A stretch of DNA of 64,000 nt from [Phialemoniopsis] sp. UDSM-2020. Its lineage: Eukaryota > Ascomycota > Sordariomycetes > Thyridiales > Thyridiaceae. Location: assembly GCA_018873225.1 (NCBI GenBank), contig JAEILZ010000008.1, positions 1,364,001-1,428,000 on the forward strand, read 5' to 3'. A program made the position numbers and the translations under genes. Within the stretch, counting starts at the first letter, position 1. Every line of letters begins with the position of its first letter. The notes beneath the pieces were generated by a model. The model did not search any database, was not told the DNA's origin, and saw nothing but the letters and a program-made list of their open reading frames with translations. Below, piece by piece: positions 22,305 through 33,298 of the stretch.

Positions 22305-24133
22305 CTACTGAGCCTTGATTTCGGCCTCGCTCTGCTCCACGGCAGGGCCCTTGTCAAAGACGCCCTCATTCTCGAGCGCAGCAACGAGGTGACCGGCGCC
22401 GTGGGTCTCATACTTGCTGAACTGCCATGCCCAGAGCTTGGCGGCAAAGAGCTCGTCCACCTCCTCCAGCGATCGTCCCTTGAGCTCCGGGAAGAAGAAG
22501 ATGGCCCAAATAATCGCAAAGGCGGCCACGGAACCAAAGATCCAGCCGATCTTGACACCCATGCTGGGTAGAAGGTACGGCGTGACGAAGGTAACTAAGA
22601 AAGCGCAGAGGACGTTGCACCCGGTGCCGAAACCCTGTGAGACGAAGTCTATTAGCTGCTAGTCTCTAAAACTTGATTGATTGACGGCTTACCATGATCT
22701 TCTTCCTCATCCGCACGCCACCGATCTCGGCACCAGTCAGGAAGGCACAGTTGGAGCCAGAGATACGGGTAAAGGCCGGCAGCAAGATGAAGCAGGCAAG
22801 GATGGTGTTGGACACGTTGTCGTTGGGGTTCTTCTCCAGACCTAGACCCGAGGCGAGGTATAGGAGGAAGGCGCACATGGCGATACCACCGATGAACAGC
22901 GGACGACGGCCGGTGACATCAAACAGCACGATGCCGATGGCGCATCCGACGAGACCGACACACTGTCCGACGATGGTGTACGTGAAGGACGCGGCGCCGA
23001 AGCCCTGCTGCACGTAGAAGGTCGGGGCGTAGGACTGGACGAACTGGTTGCCGTTGGTCTGCTCGAAGGCGAACAGCGTGACACAGATCTGTGACAAGTA
23101 CAGTTAGCCAAGAGCTGCTCAACAGACGGCGAAGAAGGCATGGTTAACCTACCCAGGTGCGCATCAGGTAGTTGCCCCGGAACAGGTCGAGCCAGGAACC
23201 CTGCTCGCTGGCCAAAGACTCTTCGATCAATAGCTCAATAGCATCCAGCTCGGCCTGCGTGTTGCCATTCTCGACCTCGTGCTTGGGGCGGATCCGGTCC
23301 AAGGCACTCTTGGCCTCGGACTTCTTGTGGTGGAGCACCAGCCATCTGGGGGACTCGACAGTGAAGGGGATGAGGGCGATCAGGCCAAGGGCGGGGACGA
23401 ACTGCATGGCCACGGGGACCAGCCAGCCCTCCCGGGTTGTAGTGGTCGAGAAGGCGCGGGACATGGCAGCGCCCCAGATGTTGCCGATCGTCGTCAGGAC
23501 CATCAGGGACCCGGACAGGATACCGCGCATGGCGGCCGGGGAGATCTCGGCGTTGAAGGCGGGCACGGCGTTCTCGACGACGCCGACGGCGTAGTAGGCG
23601 ATGATGCGGCCGACAGTGAACTGCACCCAATGGGTACCAGACATTTCGACTGAATGACAGCCAAAGTCAGAACAAAGTCTCCTTGTCTAGATCGGATACG
23701 ATTAGGAGTGGACGGGTGGCTTACCGATGACAGCAATGATCTGGATGACCGAGACCAGATACATAGTCTTCTTGTAACCAATGCGCTCGATGGTAGGCTC
23801 GGCGGCAAAGCAGCCAGAGATCTTTCCGATCCACGGCAGCGAGTTCATCAGAGCCTTGCGCGTGGCAGGCAGCGTGTAGGCCTTGCCATCGTAGACGCCA
23901 AAGACCCGGAGGAACGAGGGCAGGGCTTGCAGGGAGCCAAACGAGCCAGTATCACTATCAAAGCAAGGCGCGTGAGCAAGTATACACCACAAATAGTCAA
24001 GGGGAAGCACAAGTTGCTTCACGACGCGTGCGCCTGGTACTTACATGCCGAAGAGGATCGCGCCCTGGAGGAACACGATGCAGTTGAAGATGAGGAAGGG
24101 CGTGGCCTGGCGCCAGGCTTTAGCGAGAGACAT
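22305..24133 (-). CDS. MFS sugar transporter (SP family), 5 exons
   Basis: Exons are 24133-24045, 23954-23725, 23649-23153, 23088-22693 and 22634-22305, giving 513 aa. The start MSLAKAWRQATPFL leads into helix 1, with FGIDTGSFG formed across the first splice. Sugar-porter signatures are present: VESPRWLVLHHK after helix 6, FDVTGRRPLFIGG between helices 8 and 9, and FFFPELKGRSLEEVDELF after helix 12. It resembles fungal maltose/alpha-glucoside- and lactose-type permeases. It is divergently transcribed from a sulfatase across a 524-bp promoter, which suggests uptake of the sugar handled by the neighbouring enzymes. The exact substrate is unknown. Confidence 0.92.
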
Positions 24134-24657
24134 GTTGGCAGTTTGTGATAGAGGTTTCCTGGGGAACAAGATAAGGATGTCTGGGGAATGACTCTCTTAC
24201 CCCTCTGGGGAAACAGGTTGGAGAAGGGAGTCAACTTATAACCGGATCCTGCGATGCGCGCGCATGAGTCTGGATCCCACTTCCCGGCAGAGAGAGTGAA
24301 GATTCGGCGGGCCCACTCCGACGAGCCGAAGCTCGAACCACCATTTGCATCGCGTGAGCCGAAGGCCTACTCCGTACTAGGTGAGACGCCACCCCTGATG
24401 GGGGCCAACGTGGGGACTCGATCTGACTCGATCTCCGCCAGGCCCCCGACGAACCGAAATGTCCCTCAGTTTGCCTGTTCCTGGCCGTCTCGAGACCCTT
24501 AAAAGGAGGGATTGCGAGCTTGTTAGCCTCGATGATTCAATCGCTAGATCCCACTCTTGTCGTCTCGTTCGCGTGTTAGTCACTTGCATAGCTGTAGCAG
24601 TAGCTCCAAGAACCACATCCCTGTCCAGCCAGCCGCCGAGACGCACAGCAGACAGCC
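24134..24657. promoter_or_regulatory. Divergent promoter, MFS transporter and sulfatase
   Basis: The 524-bp interval holds an inverted repeat TTCGGC (24303-24308), 16-bp spacer, GCCGAA (24325-24330). A further GCCGAA is at 24358-24363 and an ACCGAA at 24453-24458. A perfect tandem 10-mer GACTCGATCT lies at 24415-24434. The arrangement suggests an operator for a dimeric regulator controlling both genes; this is inference. Confidence 0.4.
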
Positions 24658-26205
24658 ATGGCTGCCAAAGAGCACAAGAATGTCCTGCTCATGGTCGCAG
24701 ACGACCTGGGCCTCATGCTCGGCTGCTACGGCCTGGACGCCATCAAGACACCCCACACAGACCAGCTTGCCGCAGAGGGCACCAGGTTCACCAATGCGTT
24801 CGCCAGCACGGCGTCCTGCAGCGGTAGCAGGTCGACGCTCTACACGGGCCTGCACACGCACCAGAACGGACAGTACGGTCTGCTGCAGGGGTGGTGCCAC
24901 TTCCAGACCCTCGAGCACGTCGAGACGACGCCGCACATCTTCAACTCGCTTGGCTACCAGACGGGCATCATCGGCAAGGTGCACGTCGGCCCGGCCGAGT
25001 CGTACCCCTGGGAGCACAACCTCGAGAGCCTGAGCCGCGACGTCCGGGACAACGCGGCGCAGGCCGCGCAGTTCTTCGACAAGGCCGCCGAGAGCGACAG
25101 GCCGTTCCACCTGACCATCGGGTTCCGCGACCCGCACCGCGACGAGACGCGCGAAGGGTTCGGTAACGACGAGGACGATGTCAAGGACCTGCCTGTGCCC
25201 GACTACAAGGCGGACGAGGTCGAGATTCCGTCGTTCATCGGCGATGTTCCGGAACTGCGGACCGAGCTGGTCGAGTACTACAAGTCTATCAGCCGCATGG
25301 ACCTGGGTATTGGTCTGGTGCTCGAGGAGTTGAAGAAGCGAGGGCTCGACCAAAACACCCTCGTCATCTTTGTCAGCGACAACGGATCGCCGTTCCTTAA
25401 CTCCAAGACCACCCTCTACGATGCTGGCGTCAGGCTGCCCCTCCTGGTGCGGCAGCCGGGCGCCAAGGGCGGCGTCGTGAACCCCAACATGGTCTCCTTC
25501 CTCGACGTGCTACCAGCGTGCATCGAGTGGGCCGGGTGCAAGGAGAGCGACATTAAGACCGTCAACACGGGCAAGTCCCCCAAGCGCCTGGGTACCTCCT
25601 TCCTGCCCATCCTCAGCGAGAGCTCGGTCTTGCCCGCCGACAAGTGGAAGCAGCACGTCTTCGGCTCGCACACCTTCCACGAGATCCAGAACTACTGGCC
25701 GACGCGCTTCATGCGGGACCACAAGTACAAATACCACCGCAACATCGCGTGGCGCCTCGACTTCCCCTTTGCCACGGACCTGTACTCTAGCTTGAGCTGG
25801 GAGGGCATCCGGAATGCGGCACCTGCTCCGGCCGACCAGACGGACACGCCCGAGGTCATGCTCGGCCGGCGGCGGCTGGAGAACTACATCTTCCGCGGGC
25901 CCGAGGAGCTGTTCGACCTGGAGAACGATCCGGAGGAGATCGACAACCTAGCCAAGAAGCCAGAGTACGAGTCCGTGCTCAAGGAGATGCGGGCAAAGCT
26001 GGAGGACTGGCAGTACCAGACCGACGACCCGTGGCTGATCAGGGACGGCGTCAGTGCCGTCATCACCGCCAACCAGCAAAAGCTCGGCTTGAGGCTGCCG
26101 GACAGGTTTGACTTTGACCCCAAGAAGCCGGGCAATGCGGAGGGTCCTCACTGGGCGCCGCAGAGCACTAAGTCTGTGAATGAAAGCATGATCGCGTACG
26201 GTTAG
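24658..26205 (+). CDS. Sulfatase, intronless
   Basis: 515 aa, single exon. The start MAAKEHKNVLLMVADDLG carries the paired Asp15-Asp16 metal ligands. The catalytic segment is Cys54-Ser-Gly-Ser-Arg58 followed by STLYTG. Cys54 would become formylglycine. The usual form is C-S/T-P-S-R, so the Gly in place of Pro is unusual. IIGKVHVGP and FVSDNGSPF provide the Lys/His and Asp-Asn of the active site. The layout is closest to the heparan-N-sulfatase/arylsulfatase-like group. There is no signal peptide, so it is probably intracellular, acting on imported sulfated compounds. The gene lacks introns, unlike most neighbours. Possible substrates are sulfated sugars or sulfamates; I cannot choose. Confidence 0.9.
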   Translation: MAAKEHKNVLLMVADDLGLMLGCYGLDAIKTPHTDQLAAEGTRFTNAFASTASCSGSRSTLYTGLHTHQNGQYGLLQGWCHFQTLEHVETTPHIFNSLGYQTGIIGKVHVGPAESYPWEHNLESLSRDVRDNAAQAAQFFDKAAESDRPFHLTIGFRDPHRDETREGFGNDEDDVKDLPVPDYKADEVEIPSFIGDVPELRTELVEYYKSISRMDLGIGLVLEELKKRGLDQNTLVIFVSDNGSPFLNSKTTLYDAGVRLPLLVRQPGAKGGVVNPNMVSFLDVLPACIEWAGCKESDIKTVNTGKSPKRLGTSFLPILSESSVLPADKWKQHVFGSHTFHEIQNYWPTRFMRDHKYKYHRNIAWRLDFPFATDLYSSLSWEGIRNAAPAPADQTDTPEVMLGRRRLENYIFRGPEELFDLENDPEEIDNLAKKPEYESVLKEMRAKLEDWQYQTDDPWLIRDGVSAVITANQQKLGLRLPDRFDFDPKKPGNAEGPHWAPQSTKSVNESMIAYG

Positions 26206-26302
26206 GTCTAACAGTTTAGCAATCAAAGATAGATATCCCGTACAATAGCAACTACGTATTAGAACATAACAAGACAGTCTATATCTTCTTGGAACTCTGT
26301 TG

Positions 26303-28894
26303 TCAATATTTCGCAAGCATGAGCTCGAAGCTTATGCGTCTTCGGGGCGGAAGCACGGGCGAAAATCCAATGCGACCCGAGTCGTCAGCCTGCAACGACA
26401 TCTTTGTCTCCTGGGATGTCACCAATGTGTACCACGCTCCAGGCTGCAAGCCCGCTACCACATGTGATATCTTCTCCCTTGCAGCTACTGATTCTGTCCA
26501 GCGACGGGCAGAGGTCGCGTCACTTCTCCAATCGTGTATATGTACGTGAACCGCCTGTGAGCTCGCTGGGACCACCGACAGACCCCAGGTCTTGCTCTGG
26601 CCCGGGAAGAACTGCACAGCGCTCGCAGAAGTGTTGATGCCAAAGGGTGACGGGGCTTGTACGGTTACCCCTTTGGTGGTGATGGAGGAGGCGGCTGTGT
26701 TGAGGTCTATTTCGTATGGCTGGCCTCGGAGGTTATAAAGCAACTGCGTGCCGTTGAGCTCGGGGGTGAGATGTGGATCGAGAAAGAGCCGGTTCGGCCG
26801 GGGCTGGACACCATAGATGTGTCGGTAGAGGCCCACGATGGCCATGCAGTTCCCCGCCAGTATGTCATCGCCAGCACCGTTTTGATTCTCTCTTTCGTAA
26901 CGCTGGAAAGAGAGCCCATCCTCCTCGTAGCGCGCCAACACGTTCCTCACGTACTTGACAGCCAGCTTTGGGTCATGGAGGGCGTGGGCGTGGATAGCAA
27001 GTGCACCCCAGGACAGGAAGATGTCGCCATTCTCATAATTAGGAAACGGCAGGTTTGTGGCGCTGACCTCGTCCTCTGTGAAGGATTGGAAGTTGTTTGG
27101 CCAGTGAAACAGGCCCTCTTTCTCCATCTCAGCCTCGATGCGCTCTATGATGACTTTTCGACGCCGTGGGTCATCGCAGATACCGGCGCTGATGACAGCA
27201 AAATTGATCCACGTAAAGATGTTATTACCGTGCACGGAGCCGTCCTTGTCGCGCCAATAGATGTATAACTGTTCGTTCTCGTCCCAGAAGCCACCCTGTT
27301 CCAGTGGCAGGTTGAAAGTATGCTTGAGGCGAGCGGCAAAGGTTCTGTAGCTCGAAGCCTTCTGCAGATCGCCCAGTGTCTCTTCAGCGTCAGCCCATAG
27401 AATCAGCGCCTCATAAAGCTGAGCATTGACCCAAGCGTTCTCATATGAAGCCCAGACGATGTCGAACCAGTCGCTGCCTCTCTGCTCAAGCCTCGAGTCT
27501 GTCTTCATGACCACGAGGCCGGACTTGCCCACCTCGCGCCGAAGCAGGTAATCCAGCGCTCGCTCGCAAGCCTCCTTATGTCCTGCCAGCCACTTCTTGT
27601 CGCCCGTATTGTCGAAATGCTGCGCAACGTTGATAACGTAGTCAGGCTGTGAGTCCAAAAGGTAGCCCCATTGCGCCTCGTAGAAGCCGTGCTTGTTCCA
27701 GGTGTCGCCCATAGCGTCGCCGGGGCCGTAGTTCCAGCGCGACAGCACGCGCCCATCAGGGGCGATGGCGCGGTCCCGAGCGTGGTCGAGGTAGGTAGTA
27801 TAGTTAGCGTCGTACTTGGGATCGTTGAGCACCGAGCCAATCTGGGCGTGGAAAGGTTCGTGAAGACAGATGTAGCCAGTACGCCAACCATTCGCCCCGA
27901 TGAGCTTAGTGTCTATCACGCCGTATCGTGCCACCGTGTTGAGCAGCTCTCGAATGCTGTCCCCGTTCAAGCCCCTGAACGTTCCTCGGTTATAGGTGTC
28001 GCTGTAATTCAAAGCTTGCAGGGAGAGCTCTACGCCCTGTTCTCCTGCCGGCGCCTTGAACGGTGCCCATAGATCCTGGCGATCGCCCAGGAAACGGCTC
28101 AGGGAGTGTTTCGGCCGAAGCTGCTTCACGCTGATGGTAGCATTGTACTTGAATTCACCACCCGTGCCTCCCGGTGAGGGATGATGTGAGAAGCGTGAGG
28201 TGCTATATAGGGGTCGACGCCGCGATTGAACCGGCCTCGGAAGAATACGCAGTGCGTCGTTTGCATGTCGATTCCAGAAGGTCACAGCGCCTGTATGCAC
28301 ACCGTAGGTCATGTTCGGGTTCTCCAGGTACTTGCACCAGACCACGCCGCCGGTTCCCAGGACACCGCCAGTCCACGTCTCCAAGCTCGCAAAGTTCCAG
28401 TCAGGGAAAGCCACATCGTCGAGGACCACTTCATGCGGATACTGCCGCACGATGCGCCAAGTGATCCGATCTTTGTGCACCGCAAAGTGCCAGGACTCAT
28501 GGATCAAGGCGTGTGGTGGCCCAAAGGCAATCTCACTGACTACCAGGGCGTTTTTGGTGATGAGAACTCGCGGCGAGCGGATGCCCGCGCGACTCGTATA
28601 CCACTTCTCGCCCACCTTGACGCCGCTGGCCGCGCCTGTGGGAGCCAAGACCTGGCGGCCACGCACAACGGCGCGATCGATCACGCAACACGCGTCGTAC
28701 CTGAGCCTCAGTGACAGGTGCCCTTGCCCATCGCTCAGTGTGATGGTACTTTGCGCGACGTCATGGTAGATGGAGGAGCCGGCGGTGCGCCTTTGCCAGG
28801 TGTAGTAGGCCAAAAGAGCTCCAAATATCGGCAGAAGAATGATGATAGTGACCGGTGCACTTACACTCGGCAATGCCGACAGGAGAGCGGGCAT
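26303..28894 (-). CDS. Six-hairpin (alpha/alpha) glycosidase-like membrane protein, intronless
   Basis: 863 aa from MPALLSALPSV. A hydrophobic segment at about residues 13-35, followed by YYTWQRR, looks like a type II membrane anchor or uncleaved signal. A beta-rich N-terminal part leads to a helical part with repeated Trp/Tyr/Asn-rich hairpins: GDTWNKHGFYEAQWGYLLDS, WFDIVWASYENAWVNAQLY, FTWINFAVISAGI and HALHDPKLAVKY. This is typical of (alpha/alpha)6 glycoside hydrolases. I cannot assign a numbered GH family. It lies convergent with, and 97 bp from, the sulfatase. Both lack introns, suggesting a shared origin or joint role in breaking down a sulfated glycan. Confidence 0.6.
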   Translation of the reverse strand: MPALLSALPSVSAPVTIIILLPIFGALLAYYTWQRRTAGSSIYHDVAQSTITLSDGQGHLSLRLRYDACCVIDRAVVRGRQVLAPTGAASGVKVGEKWYTSRAGIRSPRVLITKNALVVSEIAFGPPHALIHESWHFAVHKDRITWRIVRQYPHEVVLDDVAFPDWNFASLETWTGGVLGTGGVVWCKYLENPNMTYGVHTGAVTFWNRHANDALRILPRPVQSRRRPLYSTSRFSHHPSPGGTGGEFKYNATISVKQLRPKHSLSRFLGDRQDLWAPFKAPAGEQGVELSLQALNYSDTYNRGTFRGLNGDSIRELLNTVARYGVIDTKLIGANGWRTGYICLHEPFHAQIGSVLNDPKYDANYTTYLDHARDRAIAPDGRVLSRWNYGPGDAMGDTWNKHGFYEAQWGYLLDSQPDYVINVAQHFDNTGDKKWLAGHKEACERALDYLLRREVGKSGLVVMKTDSRLEQRGSDWFDIVWASYENAWVNAQLYEALILWADAEETLGDLQKASSYRTFAARLKHTFNLPLEQGGFWDENEQLYIYWRDKDGSVHGNNIFTWINFAVISAGICDDPRRRKVIIERIEAEMEKEGLFHWPNNFQSFTEDEVSATNLPFPNYENGDIFLSWGALAIHAHALHDPKLAVKYVRNVLARYEEDGLSFQRYERENQNGAGDDILAGNCMAIVGLYRHIYGVQPRPNRLFLDPHLTPELNGTQLLYNLRGQPYEIDLNTAASSITTKGVTVQAPSPFGINTSASAVQFFPGQSKTWGLSVVPASSQAVHVHIHDWRSDATSARRWTESVAAREKISHVVAGLQPGAWYTLVTSQETKMSLQADDSGRIGFSPVLPPRRRISFELMLAKY

Positions 28895-31237
28895 TCTCGT
28901 GTACACTCTGCGTTTATGTGCAGCGGTGCCTCATTATTTTGTGGCCTGATGGAGGCCAGAGATCATCGCGCGTTGGTGCTAATGGATGCTGGTTGTAGGG
29001 CTGCTAGGATGCTATCTTTCTTGGTGCACAGACTGATCCTGCAGCTAATGAAGATTGTGAGGAATTGTTTTGATACGAGATGCTGGATTTTCAAAACATT
29101 CCATCGACAAAGGAAATCTTAAGGTTTAGTGGTGTATTTTTGGCATCTTCCCCGCAATCTTTGTTTCGCGGCCGTCGCGGGTTAAAGTGGGGCCATGCCG
29201 AAGCGCCCGCATCCTCCAGTCGGACCAGTTGACGGCTATTGAATTTCGAAATACGGACGTGATAGTGATAATGCCAGTCTTGTTTGTTTGAGTGGCGCGA
29301 AACATTGAACGTGGTGCATGACTACTCAGGCGGCACACTGAAATCTCTCTTGTGCAAATTAAACTCTTCTGGTGCTTGCCCTCGGACACCTGTAAACAGA
29401 CCCGGAATCCAGGTCATGGACTTGTGAGCCGTCGGCCGTGCCGCCTCATTGCATGTATCGAAGTGCACGATACAGTGTGCGTTGGAGCATTGTGCCGCTT
29501 CTCAACCGCGTCCGCACAGACACCGCTGCTTATCAGGCCGATTGCGTCGGTCCTGGCTCTCGAGGAGCCCTTTTGGATCCCCCTGACGTCCTCCACATTC
29601 CCTCATTCTGACGAGCTTGAAAATTGAGACACCATCCAACATGCAACGTGCCGTGCCTTTGCGTGGTATGTGCCGTCATACATGCTCATGCCTTTCCGTG
29701 CGGCCCCGTTTGACATTATAACATCTCCAATAAAGACCTCTGTGCCCCAAGTCAACAGAAACGGGGTTCAGAAGAGTTCCAAAATGGAGTGGGCAACTTT
29801 GGGGTCGACGGGTAATGTCCGAGCGTACATGGGCCATAACGTCAGAACCCGGATTAACAAAAAAGAGTCACATAAAAATGTTGGAGAAATATGCACCTCC
29901 GTCAAAACACCGTATTTATTATCAGGTCTGGTAGCAGCGCCGGAGATAAGCAAAGCCTGATTTGTTTTTCTAATCGCCTACACGTCAGGATCTTGCGTCG
30001 AAGCCCACACCGCCCAGAGCGAATTCACGCAACCGTGGCAGGTTCATATCCCTACGAGCACAGGCTTGCCAAGATCGCGATCCTGGCTATGGTACAGACT
30101 ATGACATGGGTGGGATTGGGCGTATCTCGTCTTCCTCCATGTCGTTGTCGAACTGCCGTCCGTGCACACCTCGACTAGGATAAACGTGGCAAGGGACCAC
30201 CCATCCCTCCCGTCCATCTCGGGTAGATTCTTGTCGATCTTTCAGCGCCAGACTCCATCATCAGACACATTCGTGGCTGTTCTTCAGCACAGGTAGCAAG
30301 CCAACCCTTAGCTTGCAGGTGCGGCCAAGACTAAAGCATGCTTTGACAGGCAGAAAAGGTCATCGCAGGGTCCGTGAAACATCTGCTGAACTTGTGCCTC
30401 GATCAGTGATGGCTTTGGTCCTTCGTTCATTCGGTCGGTCGGTCCGCCGTTTTCATGCCCATTTGGGCGATGACTTTGGCTGTTATATGGTCTTCTGGAG
30501 GGGTAGGTTGCGTGCAGAGTCCGGATTTGGTCGCATTGATGATGTCGACGCAGGGTCTGCTACTACACATAGGGCTTTCCATATTGCGGTGGCGCATCCC
30601 GTTCCGCACCCTTTTCCGTCGTGAATACCGACATGATGTTGTACAACAATGTTACATCGTATTTTTGGTATCAAGAAGCTTCCGTGCAGACTTCCGTGCT
30701 TCGATGACTCGAGATAGAGACTGGAAATCATACCATAGTCTATCGATAGGTTTGGATGGCAACAAAACTGTGACGGCCAGGTGTTTCGGTTCCTGGACCG
30801 ATGCATGCCATGTCGACATGGTGCTTGACGTAGACAAGCACTCGCCAGCGCCACACGACTAAGGGCCACTCCGATCGACACACACCTCGTGCTGGCCCCC
30901 GGCCACTCTATTACGGCATCCCTCCTTCAGACTCGACAATCCGGGGGTGGATCGCCTGCGCTACATCACATCCCATAGTTGCATTACACCCCCAGCTAGC
31001 ACCTGTCCAAGCTGCATGCACCTTCGAAGACCAAACTTTCACGGTCAGACCTTGTGACAGATGACAGCTGTCGGACCAGGGTGTGCGCTGCCCAGAAACA
31101 GAAGCAGACGCTTGACATCCGGATCTTCATGCTGCACTATATATGAATGTGGACCTCGGAATCCTCTTGGATCTGTTCTCTCTGGTTATGAACCCATGGC
31201 AACCCGCAACTGACACCAAAGACCAAATACAGCCAAT
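28895..31237. other. Intergenic, 2.3 kb, nothing supported
   Basis: Short frames only, with no recognisable protein, tRNA or repeat of convincing length. It includes the promoters of the flanking divergent genes. Confidence 0.5.
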
Positions 31238-32729
31238 ATGAGTGGTACCGGTAGCGAGAATGAATCAAAGGCATGGGTCACGATCACAGTGACCACGATA
31301 GCCACGACCTTGGCCTTGACAGTGGCCTGTCTTCGCTTCTTCACCCGTGCCGTGCTCATCAAGCAGTTCGGCTCGGACGACTGGGCAGCCTTGGTGGCCA
31401 CGGTAAGATCCATCACTCTCAAGGTCGGACTGTTTCGCATGTCTGACTTGAACTTCTTAGATCTTTGGACTAGCATGCTCGCTCCTAGTTGCGACGAGTA
31501 AGTGTCGCCCACGCTTTTGGGGTAATCACGTTGCAATTGACACCGCAAAGACATCAAAAATGGCCTAGGCCGTCACACTAGCACGTTGACACCGCTTGAG
31601 ATCGAGCATTACTTCAAGGTAAGCTCTCTGCATTGAATTACTATGTGCTCTTGCTGACAGTGACATACTAAGCTTTTTTACACGTCCATCGTCTTCTACA
31701 ATTTGACTTTGACCTCTGTCAAGATGACTTTTCTCTTGCTGTACTACCGTGTGTTTGCGGTCAAGAAGTTGCGCAAGATCCTCCTCTGGACCATGGTCAT
31801 CGTGGGCTGCTGGTGCGTGTCGCAGCTTCTCGTCGTCATCTTCACCTGCAGCCCCATCCACAAGTTCTGGAAGCCAGAAGTGCCAGGCACATGCATCCCC
31901 AACCAGCCGTTCTGGTACATCAACGCGGCGGGCAACCTGGCCACCGACGTCGTCATCTTCCTACTTCCCATTCCAATGCTCAGCAGCCTCAAACTGCGAA
32001 AGACACAAAAGCTGCTTCTCATAGGTATCTTCAGCCTTGGCTTCTTGTGAGTACATTCCCATTCCGATGAAGGTCATCCTGCCAGTATCAACACTGACAC
32101 TGATATTCAGCACCTGCGCCATCTCCGTGATCCGCTTCCAGTACCTCAAGCAGGACAAGGACTTTACGTTCGAGAACGTGGCCTCCTCCAGCTGGTCCGT
32201 CAGCGAGATCTGCACGGCCATCATCTGCGCCTGCCTGCCCACCCTGCGGCCCCTGCTGCACCGCGCCATCCCGGGCTTGTCCAAGTCCGAGGCCAGCGGC
32301 GGATCCAGCGAGCGCTACCACTGGCGGCACCGCGGCGAGAAGTTTGGATCGGGTCAAAGCGACTCGTCCCGGAAACAGTCGACCGCCGCGGGCAGCGAGG
32401 ACCGGCTATATCGCCAGGACGTAGAGGCCGGTTGTGGCCTGACGCATCATGGTCACTCGAGGAACGGAAGTGGCGGTAGTGCCAACGACGACGCGCAGCT
32501 GCGCATGTACAAGACCAACTCGTCCGAGCTGCTCGCTCAGCCGGGCCACGCTGGGCCTGTACCTGATCGGCGGGAGGAGCAAGTGACAACACCAGAGATG
32601 CTCGTTGGTGTCCGGAGTACCGTGACGACGCAGATCGGTGTCGGGCCGAGCCGGCCTGAGAACGCGCCAAGGCATGAGATTGAGGTGCAGAGGGATTTGG
32701 TACAGACCAAATCGGAGCGGAGGATATAG
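31238..32729 (+). CDS. Rhodopsin-like (PTH11-type) seven-helix membrane protein, 5 exons
   Basis: Exons are 31238-31402, 31461-31497 (37 nt), 31551-31618, 31673-32046 and 32111-32729, giving 420 aa. About seven hydrophobic helices are seen. Family hallmarks of the fungal integral-membrane rhodopsin domain are RFFTRAVLIKQFGSDDW after helix 1, the NGLGRH loop, LYYRVF, CSPIHKFWKPEVPGTC..N before helix 5, ATDVVIFLLPIPML, and a Ser/His-rich cytoplasmic tail of about 150 residues. Such proteins are often called PTH11-like receptors, although most lack a proven ligand. This one has no N-terminal CFEM domain. The ligand and role are unknown. Confidence 0.88.
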
Positions 32730-33181
32730 GCGGTTGTGGACGTAGTCATCGAAGGCGTTCTCATTGGTGGCAGCGTGTCGCTCTTTTCCGGTGTCTGGCG
32801 TATGGTATGTAGGCGAAGGCGGAAACATTTCCAACATGTATCTATCGAGCCCCGTGATGAACTCGCTCATTATCATTCATCAAAATATACGACCCTTTAC
32901 GCTCTCTTGAACCTACATCCTTTAACTCGTTACTTGAGGCAAATAAAGCCTGATTCCAACCACATCACCTTTGTTGAGAGTTGCCATCATATCGAGCAGA
33001 ATTTTAAATACAAATGCACGTCGTAAGCAAGAGAAAATTGTTCAGGAAAAGACGGTCGTTTCTTGCAGTTCATTCACCATTGTGGAGATGACATATAATA
33101 TGCACGGAAGCAATTCGTGCGAGCTTGGAGTTTAGCTGGCAGGTACATATACCTAGAAAATGAAAACCCGCGCACGATAAA
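32730..33181. other. Intergenic, nothing supported
   Basis: 452 bp of 3' region before tRNA-Ile. Confidence 0.6.
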
Positions 33182-33285
33182 GCTCGATTGGTGTAGAGGT
33201 TATCATGGCGCTCTTATAGTTCAAAAACACCTTTTTTGTCCTATGATAAATGCGCAGGTCGTGGGTTCAAACCCCACATCGAGCA
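33182..33285 (+). tRNA. tRNA-Ile(TAT) with intron
   Basis: Acceptor 33182-33188 pairs with 33278-33284. The anticodon loop is CTTATA with TAT at 33215-33217. An intron of about 31 nt (33219-33249) follows base 37. Its CTAT can pair with the anticodon region. The T-arm GTGGG/CCCAC has a TTCAAAC loop. It reads AUA codons; the isoacceptor is often intron-bearing in fungi. The anticodon stem has one mismatch at its loop end. Confidence 0.88.
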
Positions 33286-33292
33286 TTCGTAC

Positions 33293-33298
33293 TTTTTT
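33293..33298 (+). terminator. Pol III terminator of tRNA-Ile
   Basis: T6 run 8 bases after the tRNA. Confidence 0.7.
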
